64,000 nt of DNA from Comamonadaceae bacterium (lineage in GTDB: Bacteria > Pseudomonadota > Gammaproteobacteria > Burkholderiales > Burkholderiaceae_C). Within the stretch, counting starts at the first letter, position 1. Every line of letters starts with the position of its first letter. A model generated the notes under the pieces. That model searched no databases and was not told the DNA's origin. It saw only the letters and a list, made by a program, of their open reading frames with translations. Location: assembly GCA_947455465.1 (NCBI GenBank), contig CANGNS010000008.1, positions 1 to 64,000 on the forward strand, given 5' to 3'. Positions 1 through 7,634 of this stretch are shown here, one piece after another. A program made the translations under genes and the position numbers.

Positions 1-3
1 ACT

Positions 4-147
4 ATGACTGATGCAGCTAACCCCTCAGGGCTGACAGACGAAGAAGCCCAAGAGTTCCACCAGTACTACATACAGGGTTACCTGTTGTGGGCTGTGGGCG
101 CTTTCTTCGCTCACAGCCTGGTGTGGATCTGGCGTCCCTGGTTCTAA
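4..147 (+). CDS. pufB: Light-harvesting 1 (LH1) beta subunit PufB
   Basis: This 47-residue protein is too short for the ORF track. It is the beta polypeptide of the core antenna ring, which binds bacteriochlorophyll and carotenoid around the reaction centre in the inner membrane. The N-terminal LTDEEAQEFHQYY stretch and the single membrane helix ending AHSLVWIWRPWF are typical of LH1 beta. The His of the AHS motif is the expected bacteriochlorophyll ligand. It is the first gene of the puf operon in the window. Its ribosome-binding site and the puf promoter lie just outside the left edge, so the start codon at base 4 rests on family length only. Confidence 0.95.
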   Translation: MTDAANPSGLTDEEAQEFHQYYIQGYLLWAVGAFFAHSLVWIWRPWF

Positions 148-171
148 AAGAACCAAAAAACGGAGGTATGT

Positions 172-396
172 ATGGCCCAAGCAAACGAAACTAACCCGTC
201 TTTCATCTCGGATAGCCGTCTTAACGGCGATCGGCTGATGTTTGTGCTGGTCTTTTGTGTTTTCATGGCGCTCGCTGTGGTTGGACAGTTGCTGGCATTG
301 AATTGGCGCACCTGGCTACCTGGCGCGGAAGGATCGGCGACCACTTTGGTCGGCGTGAAATCTGCCGTGTATACCGTCATTTCTGGATTGAGTTAA
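172..396 (+). CDS. Unrecognised 74-aa single-helix membrane protein between pufB and pufA
   Basis: I do not recognise this protein. It has a polar N-terminus of about 20 residues, one predicted membrane helix at roughly residues 21-43 (RLMFVLVFCVFMALAVVGQL), then a conserved-looking tail WRTWLPGAEG...SAVYTVIS. A strong Shine-Dalgarno sequence (CGGAGG) lies five bases before the ATG, so translation is very likely. It sits exactly between the LH1 beta and alpha genes, which are normally adjacent. The position suggests an extra LH1 or reaction-centre-associated subunit, or an assembly factor with a role like PufX or other small LH1 ring polypeptides; this is inference. It does not resemble the PufQ or PufX sequences I know. 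There is no sign of decay. Confidence 0.85.
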   Translation: MAQANETNPSFISDSRLNGDRLMFVLVFCVFMALAVVGQLLALNWRTWLPGAEGSATTLVGVKSAVYTVISGLS

Positions 397-411
397 CGAA
401 AGGAAATTCCT

Positions 412-600
412 ATGTGGCGCATTTGGCGTGTAATAGACCCGCGCAAAGCAGTCGTCTTAACCGGACTGCTGATCGCGTTTGTGTCTACAACGATTCACCT
501 GATTCAAATCAGTGGCGATCGTTACAACATCAACAGCTGGCATCCCGATACGGCCAAGGCCGTGAAGGCTGCACAGAACGCGGCTCTGCCGCAAAAATAA
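412..600 (+). CDS. pufA: LH1 alpha subunit PufA
   Basis: This 62-residue protein is the alpha polypeptide of the LH1 antenna. The N-terminus MWRIWRVIDPRKAVV is diagnostic, followed by one membrane helix with the ligand His in TTIHLIQIS and a periplasmic tail containing DRYNINSW. The ATG follows an AGGAAA ribosome-binding site. It pairs with PufB but is separated from it by the unrecognised 74-aa gene. The last 20 or so residues are Ala/Lys-rich and look like a flexible tail. The gap of about 130 bases before pufL contains a small hairpin. Confidence 0.95.
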   Translation: MWRIWRVIDPRKAVVLTGLLIAFVSTTIHLIQISGDRYNINSWHPDTAKAVKAAQNAALPQK

Positions 601-700
601 AGGCCTTAGGTCTTTGCTCGGGCAGGCGCATGTGGCTCATGTATGTGAACGCTGCGTCTGTCTTTTTTAAACCATTGACCTCACCGCGCTGGAACCGTTA

Positions 701-715
701 GACCGCAAGTCGGTC
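701..715 (+). promoter_or_regulatory. Intercistronic hairpin in front of pufL
   Basis: GACCG-CAAGT-CGGTC forms a perfect 5-bp stem with a 5-base loop immediately before the pufL ribosome-binding site (GGAGAG). In Rhodobacter, hairpins between pufA and pufL stabilise the upstream pufBA transcript, giving more LH1 than reaction centre. A similar role here is inferred from position. The stem is short, so it could instead affect pufL translation. Confidence 0.4.
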
Positions 716-728
716 GGAGAGTGCAACT

Positions 729-1556
729 ATGTCCATGCTCAGTTTTGAACGTAAATACCGCGTGCGCGGTGGAACGCTTTTTGGCGGCGACCTTTTTGAT
801 TTTTGGGTCGGTCCGTTTTATGTCGGTTTCTTCGGAATCACGACGATTTTCTTTGCCGCTTTAGGCACCATGATGATTTTGTGGGGCGCCGCCATGGGCC
901 CTACCTGGAATCTCTGGCAAATCAATATCGCACCGCCGGACATTTCGTACGGCCTGCGTTTTGCACCCATGATGGAGGGTGGCCTGTGGCAGCTGATCAC
1001 TATCTGCGCGATCGGGGCCTTTGTGTCCTGGGCGTTGCGTGAGGTCGAGATTTGCCGCAAGCTGGGCATGGGCTTGCACGTGCCCGTCGCCTTCGGCATG
1101 GCCATCTTGGCTTATGTCAGCTTGCAGGTGATACGTCCTGTATTGATGGGCGCCTGGGGCCATGCTTTTCCATACGGCATTTACAGCCATCTGGACTGGG
1201 TGAGTAACACCGCCTACCAGTACCTGCATTTTCACTACAACCCCTGGCACATGATTGCGGCGAGCCTGTTCTTCGCGACGGTACTGGCCTTGTCGATGCA
1301 CGGCGGCCTGGTGCTGTCGGCCACCAACCCCGGCAAGGGCGAAGTGGTCAAGACGCCTGAGCATGAAGACACGTTCTTTCGCGACTTCATCGGCTACTCC
1401 GTGGGCACCTTGGGCATTCACCGCCTGGGCTTGTTTCTCGCATTAGCCGGTGTGTGGTTTGGCATCGTCTGCATCGTCGTGAGCGGGCCATTTTGGACAG
1501 GCGCCTGGCCCGAGTGGTGGAGCTGGTGGCTGAATATGCCTATCTGGCGCAGCTGA
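729..1556 (+). CDS. pufL: Photosynthetic reaction centre L subunit
   Basis: The 275-residue L subunit has five membrane helices and binds the special-pair and accessory bacteriochlorophylls, bacteriopheophytin and QA/QB cofactors together with PufM. The N-terminus [31 protein letters not shown] and the motif [12 protein letters not shown] are characteristic of L subunits, with the ligand histidines present. The length matches the family. It is followed by pufM after a 19-base gap, as expected for co-translation. Confidence 0.98.
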   Translation: MSMLSFERKYRVRGGTLFGGDLFDFWVGPFYVGFFGITTIFFAALGTMMILWGAAMGPTWNLWQINIAPPDISYGLRFAPMMEGGLWQLITICAIGAFVSWALREVEICRKLGMGLHVPVAFGMAILAYVSLQVIRPVLMGAWGHAFPYGIYSHLDWVSNTAYQYLHFHYNPWHMIAASLFFATVLALSMHGGLVLSATNPGKGEVVKTPEHEDTFFRDFIGYSVGTLGIHRLGLFLALAGVWFGIVCIVVSGPFWTGAWPEWWSWWLNMPIWRS

Positions 1557-1575
1557 TTAGACGGAGGATACTGAG

Positions 1576-2550
1576 ATGGCCCAATACCAAAACCTGTTTA
1601 CCTCTGTGCAGCCGGTCGGTCCGGCACACCACGGAGTCGATTTGCCACGCGGCGACGATAAGCGCACTGGCACTCCCTTCTTCCTGCATCTGCTTGGCCG
1701 CATAGGCAACGCACAAATCGGCCCCGTGTACCTGGGATCGCTGGGCGTAGCCTCGCTGGTCTTTGGCATGGCGGCGTTCAATATCATCGGGTTCAATATG
1801 CTGGCCTCGGTGGACTGGAACCCGATCCAGCTCGTGCGCCAGCTGTTCTGGCTGGCCTTGGAGCCGCCAGCGCCGGCCTACGGCCTGGGCATTCCGCCGC
1901 TGGCCCAAGGTGGCTGGTGGCTGCTGGTCGGCTTTATGCTGACCGTATCCATCTTGCTGTGGTGGGTCCGTACCTATCGGCGCGCGCGCCAGCTGGGGCT
2001 GGGCACGCATGTGGCCTGGGCTTTTGCTGCGGCGATATGGCTGTATCTGGTGTGCGGATTTTTCCGCCCCATCATGATGGGCAGCTGGTCCGAGGCGGTG
2101 CCGTTTGGTATCTTCCCGCACCTTGACTGGGTGTCTGCGCTGTCATTGCGCTACGGCAATTTGTTCTACAACCCCTTCCACGCCTTGTCCATTGTGTTCT
2201 TGTATGGCTCGGTGCTTCTGTTTGCCATGCACGGCGCGACGATTTTGGCGGTCAGCCGTTACGGCGGAGAGCGCGAGATTGAGCAAATTGTCGATCGTGG
2301 AACCGCTTCCGAACGCGCCGCCTTATTCTGGCGCTGGACGATGGGCTTTAACGCCACGATGGAGTCCATCCATCGCTGGGCCTGGTGGTTTGCGGTGCTC
2401 TGCCCTCTGGTCGGTGGCATTGGTATCTTGCTGACCGGCACTGTGGTGGACAACTGGTATCTGTGGTCGGTCAAGCACCATGTGGTGCCCGCGTACCCGC
2501 TGGGCAACCCGGTGGTTGTGGATCCGGCACTTCTGGGAGCAAAGCCATGA
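1576..2550 (+). CDS. pufM: Photosynthetic reaction centre M subunit
   Basis: This 324-residue M subunit starts [12 protein letters not shown] and shows the typical motifs [19 protein letters not shown] and [16 protein letters not shown] that carry chlorophyll ligands. [12 protein letters not shown] carries a ligand His of the iron-quinone region. The length agrees with M subunits of cytochrome-containing reaction centres. The stop codon overlaps the pufC start in ATGA, indicating translational coupling. Confidence 0.98.
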   Translation: MAQYQNLFTSVQPVGPAHHGVDLPRGDDKRTGTPFFLHLLGRIGNAQIGPVYLGSLGVASLVFGMAAFNIIGFNMLASVDWNPIQLVRQLFWLALEPPAPAYGLGIPPLAQGGWWLLVGFMLTVSILLWWVRTYRRARQLGLGTHVAWAFAAAIWLYLVCGFFRPIMMGSWSEAVPFGIFPHLDWVSALSLRYGNLFYNPFHALSIVFLYGSVLLFAMHGATILAVSRYGGEREIEQIVDRGTASERAALFWRWTMGFNATMESIHRWAWWFAVLCPLVGGIGILLTGTVVDNWYLWSVKHHVVPAYPLGNPVVVDPALLGAKP

Positions 2551-3575
2551 AACTGACAACCAAACTTGGGCTATCACTGCTGGCCCCGCTGCTCTTAGGC
2601 CTCTTGGCGGGTTGCGAGCGCCCGCCGATTGACACGGTGCAAACCGGCTATCGGGGTACGGGTATGGAGCAAATCTACAACCCACGCACTTTGCTCAAAC
2701 AAGCCTCGCTGAACCAGGCGCCCGCGCCTGCCGATGCCGCTGCGGCGGACGGCCCTAAAGCCAGCCAGGTGTACCAAAACGTACAAGTGTTAGGCGATTT
2801 GAGCGTCTCGCAATTCAATCGCCATATGGCGTCCATCACCCAATGGGTGGCACCTGATGTCGGTTGTGCGTATTGCCATAACACCGAGAACTTTGCGGAC
2901 GACGGCAAATACACCAAAGTGGTGGCGCGGCGCATGATTCAGATGACGCAGCGTGTCAATCAGGACTGGAAGGCCCACGTGGCCGAGACCGGCGTGACCT
3001 GCTACACCTGCCATCGGGGCAACCATATCCCGACCAATGTGTGGTTTGCGCCTAAAGACCGCAAGTACGCCAACAGTGCGATGGGCGATCTGGCAGGCCA
3101 AAACCTGGCCTCTAAAGAAGCTGGCTTGACATCGTTGCCCTTTGATCCCTTCACGCCCTACTTGAAGGACGCAGCGCCCATCCGTGTGAACGGCAATGAA
3201 GCCATGGCCGGTATTGGTAATTACGCCAATCGGGCATCGCTCAAGCAAACCGAGCATACCTACTCGCTCATGGTGCATATGTCGGAATCTCTGGGGGTGA
3301 ACTGCACCTACTGCCACAACACGCGCAACTTCCAGTCTTGGGAGCAATCGCGTCCGCAGCGCGTTACAGCGTGGCATGGCATCCGCATGGCGCGTGACCT
3401 GAACAACGACTACATGGGCCCACTCACCGACAAGTTCCCGGCCGAGCGCCTGGGTCCCAAGGGCGATGTGGCCAAGGTCAATTGCACTACCTGCCACCAA
3501 GGCGCTTACAAGCCTTTGTATGGCGCCGCTATGGCCAAGGACTATCCTGAATTGCAATCTCTGGCCAAACCCTAA
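2547..3575 (+). CDS. pufC: Tetrahaem cytochrome subunit of the reaction centre
   Basis: The chosen ATG overlaps the pufM stop codon and gives a 342-residue protein; the ORF track start is an upstream extension through pufM. Residues 1-23 are a lipoprotein signal ending in the lipobox LLAGC, so the mature protein is lipid-anchored on the periplasmic face. Four haem-binding CxxCH motifs are visible: CAYCH (about residue 107), CYTCH, CTYCH and CTTCH. The subunit re-reduces the oxidised special pair. It is the last gene of the puf operon, and a strong terminator follows. Confidence 0.97.
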   Translation: MKLTTKLGLSLLAPLLLGLLAGCERPPIDTVQTGYRGTGMEQIYNPRTLLKQASLNQAPAPADAAAADGPKASQVYQNVQVLGDLSVSQFNRHMASITQWVAPDVGCAYCHNTENFADDGKYTKVVARRMIQMTQRVNQDWKAHVAETGVTCYTCHRGNHIPTNVWFAPKDRKYANSAMGDLAGQNLASKEAGLTSLPFDPFTPYLKDAAPIRVNGNEAMAGIGNYANRASLKQTEHTYSLMVHMSESLGVNCTYCHNTRNFQSWEQSRPQRVTAWHGIRMARDLNNDYMGPLTDKFPAERLGPKGDVAKVNCTTCHQGAYKPLYGAAMAKDYPELQSLAKP

Positions 3576-3590
3576 GTTTGCGTAAAACCC

Positions 3591-3628
3591 AAAGGCCTCC
3601 ACACATCGGGGTGGGGGCCTTTTTTTTT
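3591..3628 (+). terminator. Intrinsic terminator of the puf operon
   Basis: AAAGGCCTCCAC pairs with GTGGGGGCCTTT as a 12-bp stem with one G-U pair and an 8-base loop, followed by a run of nine or more T. This is a classical rho-independent terminator just after pufC. crtA starts only a dozen bases further on, so crtADC must rely on read-through or on a promoter not recognised here. Confidence 0.92.
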
Positions 3629-3639
3629 GGAGTCAGCCC

Positions 3640-4350
3640 ATGACAGCGGCGTCCGCGATGCACCGCAGTGACCAGACCATCGTAGTGGTCTTGGCCGACA
3701 TCGCGCCGGCTTCGTGCATGTGGGGTTGGGCGCGCATTGTCATAGGCCCGCAGTCCCTGATGGCCATGGACGGCGTGCGCTTTGCCAAGGTCCTGGGCAG
3801 TGGCTACGAGGGAGGCTTTGGGCTTAAGCCCAGTAGCTCGCGCCAAGGATTGTTCCTGGTATTTCATACCGCTCTGGCCGCCCATGATTTTGTGGCGCAC
3901 TCGACGCTGCTGAAGTCCTATCGGGAGCGCTCGCGCGAGCTGTGTTTGGTCATGCTGCGCACCTGGTCTTGCCGGGGCAGCTGGGACGGCACCGCGCTGG
4001 ACCTGGCTGCCGACAAGCCGCTAGTTGGCCCCATTGCGGCGCTGACCCGCGCGTCCATCCAAGTGCGCAAGGCGTCCGCGTTCTGGCAACACGCGCCGCC
4101 TTCGCAATCGGCGCTGGACGGCGTGAAAGGCATTCAACTGGCCGTCGGCCTGGGCGAGGCGCCGTTTTTGCGTCAAGCGACCTTTACCGTGTGGGACAGT
4201 GTGGACGCCATGGACGCCTACGCCCGCAGCGGCCCGCATTTGGAAGCCATCAAGGCCGCTGCACAGCACCAGTATTTCTCGGAATCGATGTTTGCGCGCT
4301 TTGTGCCACTGTCGATAGAGGGCCGCTGGAAAGACCGTGACTATGGCTGA
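3640..4350 (+). CDS. crtA: Spheroidene monooxygenase CrtA
   Basis: This 236-residue protein resembles CrtA, the monooxygenase that adds the C-2 keto group converting spheroidene to spheroidenone under oxygen. Supporting motifs are GFGLKPSSSRQGLFLVF, the central WDGTALDL region and the haem-monooxygenase-like C-terminal half containing GEAPFLRQATFTVWDS. It starts right after the puf terminator without a clear separate promoter. Its stop overlaps the beginning of crtD, so crtA and crtD are translationally coupled. Its presence predicts ketolated carotenoids in aerated cells. Confidence 0.9.
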   Translation: MTAASAMHRSDQTIVVVLADIAPASCMWGWARIVIGPQSLMAMDGVRFAKVLGSGYEGGFGLKPSSSRQGLFLVFHTALAAHDFVAHSTLLKSYRERSRELCLVMLRTWSCRGSWDGTALDLAADKPLVGPIAALTRASIQVRKASAFWQHAPPSQSALDGVKGIQLAVGLGEAPFLRQATFTVWDSVDAMDAYARSGPHLEAIKAAAQHQYFSESMFARFVPLSIEGRWKDRDYG

Positions 4351-5896
4351 CCCTCTGCGTACGCGCCGCGTGGTGGTCGTGGGCGCGGGCATCGGCGGCT
4401 TGTGCAGCGCCTTGGTGTTGGCGCACCGGGGCTTGGACGTGACCTTGGTGGAAGCCGCGGCCACACCCGGCGGCAAGATACGCCAGACTTTGGTCGATGG
4501 CGTAGGTGTGGACGCCGGGCCCACGGTGTTCACCATGCGCTGGGTGCTGGAGCAGATGCTGGCCGAGGTCGGCACTTCTTTGCAAGATATCCTGACCTTA
4601 GCGCCCATCGGCGTACTGGCCCGCCATGCCTGGCGCGGCAGTGCGCAGCGTCTGGATTTGCTGGCCGATACCCAGGCTAGCGCCGATGCCATCGCCCGCT
4701 TTAGCAGCCCGCAAGAGGCCAAACGCTTTTTAGGCTTTTGTCGCGAAACCCGTGCGCTGTATGACGCGCTGGAAAAACCGTATATCCGCAGCGAACGCCC
4801 GAACCTGCTCAGCATGGTCGGCGACCTGGGTATTGGCGGCATGACCACGCTGGCCGGGCTGGGGCCGTTTGCCAGCCTATGGCGCAGTTTGGGTCGGCAT
4901 TTTCATGACCCACGACTGCAGCAACTCTTTGGCCGCTACGCCACCTACTGTGGCTCTTCGCCCTGGTCTGCGCCCGCTACCTTGATGCTGGTCGCGCAAG
5001 TGGAGCTCGATGGCGTGTGGTCGGTGCAAGGCGGTATGTTCGCGGTAGCGCAGGCCTTAGCCAGCTTAGGAGAAAAACATGGCGTGCAGTCGCGCTACGG
5101 CCAGGCTTGCACGCAAATCCTATTAAGCAAAGGCCGCGTCAGCGGCGTGCAACTGGCCAGCGGCGAAGTCATCCCGGCAGACGATGTGGTGTTTAACGGC
5201 GATGTGGCGGCGCTGGGCCAAGGCCTGTTGGGCGACGCGTTACGTCCCGCGTTCAAGCCGGTGCCAGCTGCATCCCGTTCGCTATCGGCCTTTACCATGG
5301 CCATGCACGCGACCGCCAGCGGTTTCCCGCTGGTGCGGCACAACGTGTTTTTTGACAATGACTACCGCAGCGAGTTTAAAGATATTTTTCAGCACCGCCA
5401 ACTGCCACGCCAAGGCACGGTGTATGTGTGCGCACAAGACCGGCAAGACAATGGTCTGGCGCACAGCGGCCCGGAGCGCTTGTTGTGCCTGGTCAATGCA
5501 CCGGCGGACGGCGACACCCATAGTTTTGATGCAGGGGAGATAGACAGATGCGAATCGAACAGCCTGGACTTGATGCGCCACTGTGGCCTGGAGGTGCTTT
5601 GGCAGCCGCATCAACGGGTACGCACCTTGCCGCAGGACTTTGCGCGTCTTTTCCCGGGCAGCGGGGGCGCGCTGTATGGACAGGCGACCCACGGCTGGAT
5701 GTCGGCCTTTGCGCGGCACTCGGCGCGCACCCCGGTGCCGGGCCTGTACTTAGCGGGGGGCAGCGTGCATCCGGGGCCGGGCGTGCCGATGGCGGCCATG
5801 TCGGGCCGACTGGCGGCCGCCACGCTGATGGCGCACCACGATTCGACCAGCCGGTCGCGCCGGGTGCTTATCTCTGGTGGTATGTCGACGCGCTAA
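4343..5896 (+). CDS. crtD: Hydroxyneurosporene/methoxyneurosporene desaturase CrtD
   Basis: This is a CrtI-type FAD-dependent carotenoid 3,4-desaturase. The N-terminal dinucleotide motif VVVVGAGIGGLCSALVLA, the DAGPTVFTM motif and the C-terminal LAGGSVHPGPGVPMAAMSGR motif are all present. The ATG at 4343 overlaps crtA and is preferred to the GTG two codons earlier. The protein is 517 residues, normal for the family. The last 20 or so residues (after MAHHDS) read like out-of-frame sequence, because the same DNA encodes the conserved CrtC N-terminus in another frame. This suggests a lost frame relationship between crtD and crtC. Confidence 0.93.
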   Translation: MADPLRTRRVVVVGAGIGGLCSALVLAHRGLDVTLVEAAATPGGKIRQTLVDGVGVDAGPTVFTMRWVLEQMLAEVGTSLQDILTLAPIGVLARHAWRGSAQRLDLLADTQASADAIARFSSPQEAKRFLGFCRETRALYDALEKPYIRSERPNLLSMVGDLGIGGMTTLAGLGPFASLWRSLGRHFHDPRLQQLFGRYATYCGSSPWSAPATLMLVAQVELDGVWSVQGGMFAVAQALASLGEKHGVQSRYGQACTQILLSKGRVSGVQLASGEVIPADDVVFNGDVAALGQGLLGDALRPAFKPVPAASRSLSAFTMAMHATASGFPLVRHNVFFDNDYRSEFKDIFQHRQLPRQGTVYVCAQDRQDNGLAHSGPERLLCLVNAPADGDTHSFDAGEIDRCESNSLDLMRHCGLEVLWQPHQRVRTLPQDFARLFPGSGGALYGQATHGWMSAFARHSARTPVPGLYLAGGSVHPGPGVPMAAMSGRLAAATLMAHHDSTSRSRRVLISGGMSTR

Positions 5897-6768
5897 GCGA
5901 CGACGGGCAGCATGGCCTGTCCATCATCGCTTTTGTAGGCAGCGTGTTTTCGCCCTACTACGCGCTGGCGCGCAAGCTGGGCGGCGGCGTGGCCGAGGCC
6001 GAAAACTATTGCGCGCTCAACGTCGCTCTGTATGGCAAAGCCGGCAAACGCTGGACCATGACCGAGCGGGGCCGCAGCCACATTGAGCGCAGCGCAGACC
6101 ACTACCGCATCGGCCCGAGCAGCCTGCACTGGGACGGCCAAGCCCTGCATATCGAATTTGATGAAATCAACGTGCCCATCCCTATGCGTGTGCGCGGTCG
6201 CGTCACTGTGCGGCCCGAAGGCTTATGCCGCTTTGTTACCGCGCTGGACAACGAGGGCCGCCACCGCTGGGGGCCGATCGCGCCTTGCTCGCGCGTGGAG
6301 GTGGAGCTAGACAAGCCCGGCGCGCGCTGGAGCGGACACGCCTATATGGACTCCAACGAAGGCGACGAGCCGGTAGAAAAAGGCTTTCGCGACTGGGACT
6401 GGGCGCGCGCCGAAATGGCCAACGGCGACACCGCCGTGGTCTATGACGTACGCCCCCTAGACGGCCCAGGCCGCGTGGTGGCACAACGCTTTGCGCGCAA
6501 TGGCGAAACCACTGCCTTCGACGCACCACCGCGTCACGCCCTGCCTGCATCGGGCTGGCGCATCCCTCGGGCCATGAGCAGCGAAGCAGGCAGCGCACCG
6601 CAACTGGTCAGCACCTTGGAGGACACCCCGTTTTATGTCCGCTCCCTGCTGCGCACACGATTGCTAGGCGAGGATGTAACCGCAGTCCATGAGTCGCTAG
6701 ACGTGCCGCGCCTGGTGTCGCTGCCGGTGCGGATGATGTTGCCTTGGCGGATGCCCAGGCGGGGGTGA
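5548..6768 (+). CDS. crtC: Acyclic carotenoid 1,2-hydratase CrtC (start uncertain)
   Basis: The conserved region begins at about base 5842 with FDQPVAPGAYLWWYVDALSDDG and runs through IAFVGSVFSPYYALARK to the end, matching hydroxyneurosporene synthase, which hydrates the psi end of neurosporene or lycopene. The nearest in-frame ATG is at 5548 (with a GGGGAGA ribosome-binding sequence) and a TTG lies at 5599, both deep inside crtD. No ATG, GTG or TTG occurs in frame between 5602 and the conserved domain. The listed start therefore carries about 98 residues that look like out-of-frame crtD sequence. A one-base indel, a frameshifted CrtD-CrtC fusion or a non-canonical start could explain this. 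The C-terminal part is intact. Confidence 0.82.
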   Translation: MRIEQPGLDAPLWPGGALAAASTGTHLAAGLCASFPGQRGRAVWTGDPRLDVGLCAALGAHPGAGPVLSGGQRASGAGRADGGHVGPTGGRHADGAPRFDQPVAPGAYLWWYVDALSDDGQHGLSIIAFVGSVFSPYYALARKLGGGVAEAENYCALNVALYGKAGKRWTMTERGRSHIERSADHYRIGPSSLHWDGQALHIEFDEINVPIPMRVRGRVTVRPEGLCRFVTALDNEGRHRWGPIAPCSRVEVELDKPGARWSGHAYMDSNEGDEPVEKGFRDWDWARAEMANGDTAVVYDVRPLDGPGRVVAQRFARNGETTAFDAPPRHALPASGWRIPRAMSSEAGSAPQLVSTLEDTPFYVRSLLRTRLLGEDVTAVHESLDVPRLVSLPVRMMLPWRMPRRG

Positions 6769-6780
6769 GGGGCCACTGAT

Positions 6781-6809
6781 TTGACAAGGTAAGGAATTAA
6801 CCTTACTAT
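6781..6809 (+). promoter_or_regulatory. Sigma70-type promoter with embedded operator of prlF-yhaV
   Basis: TTGACA, a 17-bp spacer and TACTAT form a near-consensus promoter. Inside it lies the inverted repeat GTAAGG-AATTAA-CCTTAC (6789-6806), which covers the spacer and the first bases of the -10. Autorepression by the PrlF antitoxin or the PrlF-YhaV complex is the usual arrangement for such pairs. A GGAGGAA ribosome-binding site precedes the prlF ATG. Confidence 0.75.
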
Positions 6810-6833
6810 TTGCCACATTGACCGGAGGAAAAA

Positions 6834-7154
6834 ATGTCCCATATCCAAGAAGTGGCCACCATTACGTCAAAGGGCCAGATTACCCTGCCCAAGGCGATCC
6901 GTCAGGCGCTGGGCGTGGACTATGGCGGCAAAGTGGCGTTTCAATTGCGGGGCTCCAAAGTCGTCGTGACACGTGCGGATACGGCGGACCATGAGGACCC
7001 GGCAATTGGCGCTTTCTTGGCCTTGCTGGAGTCGGACATCCGCGCAGGCCGCCATGTGGGCAGCCTGCCGGACGACTTGGTGCAAGCCATGCAGGCCACG
7101 CTGGAACAAGCGACCGATATAGCAGCGGATATTGAGGGCGACGTCGCTCTGTGA
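6834..7154 (+). CDS. prlF: Antitoxin, PrlF (SohA) family, AbrB fold
   Basis: This 106-residue protein opens with IQEVATITSKGQITLPKAIRQALGV, the swapped-hairpin AbrB DNA-binding signature. It continues with a PrlF-like C-terminal half (DPAIGAFLALLESDI). PrlF neutralises the YhaV ribonuclease and represses its own promoter. The upstream operator-promoter and the stop/start overlap with yhaV (TGATG) fit a type II toxin-antitoxin operon. The pair sits inside the photosynthesis gene cluster next to crtC. Confidence 0.92.
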   Translation: MSHIQEVATITSKGQITLPKAIRQALGVDYGGKVAFQLRGSKVVVTRADTADHEDPAIGAFLALLESDIRAGRHVGSLPDDLVQAMQATLEQATDIAADIEGDVAL

Positions 7155-7609
7155 TGCAAAGTCATGGATGGACGCTGCTGTTTCATGCGTGCCTAATAGA
7201 GCAGCTACAAAAACTGCGTGCCGCCGCGCAGCGGGCGGAGCAACAAGACCCCAAAGGCTTCGCGACCCATGCCAACGTCAGGCTGTTTGCGGCTTTGTCC
7301 AAGCTGATATGGGAAGCGGTACCCAGCGACCCGCACCGTCAAGAGTATCGTCAGGGCAACACCATGGGCCCCGAATTTCGCCACTGGCGGCGCGCAAAAA
7401 TCGGGCGCCGTTTTCGGCTTTTTTTCCGGTTTGACACCAAAACCCGCATCATCATTTTTGCCTGGGTTAATGACGAGAACACCCTGCGTGCATCAGGCAG
7501 CAAAAGCGACCCTTACGTCGTCTTTCAACGCATGCTCGAACGCGGTCAGCCGCCCGATGATTGGGCGGCGCTCAAGCAGGCGAGCCGGGCCGATTGGAGC
7601 GCCAGCTAA
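7154..7609 (+). CDS. yhaV: Type II toxin YhaV (ribonuclease)
   Basis: This 151-residue protein matches YhaV along its length: the N-terminal GWTLLFHACLIEQL, then RLFFRFDTKTRIIIFAWVNDENTLR and the C-terminal VFQRMLERGQPPDDW. YhaV is a ribosome-dependent endoribonuclease of the RelE-like superfamily. The ATG overlaps the prlF stop codon. All regions known from the E. coli protein appear present, so the toxin is probably functional. Confidence 0.92.
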   Translation: MQSHGWTLLFHACLIEQLQKLRAAAQRAEQQDPKGFATHANVRLFAALSKLIWEAVPSDPHRQEYRQGNTMGPEFRHWRRAKIGRRFRLFFRFDTKTRIIIFAWVNDENTLRASGSKSDPYVVFQRMLERGQPPDDWAALKQASRADWSAS

Positions 7610-7634
7610 TTCCAAGCAGCACCGACCCTCAACC

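Noticed and set aside
255-701. 148-aa plus-strand ORF across the LH1 genes
   Set aside because: It is out of frame with the two convincing small membrane-protein genes it covers (172-396 and pufA) and has no recognisable features.
2790-3602. 270-aa minus-strand ORF over pufC
   Set aside because: Antisense shadow of the tetrahaem cytochrome; the CxxCH-bearing plus frame is clearly the coding one.
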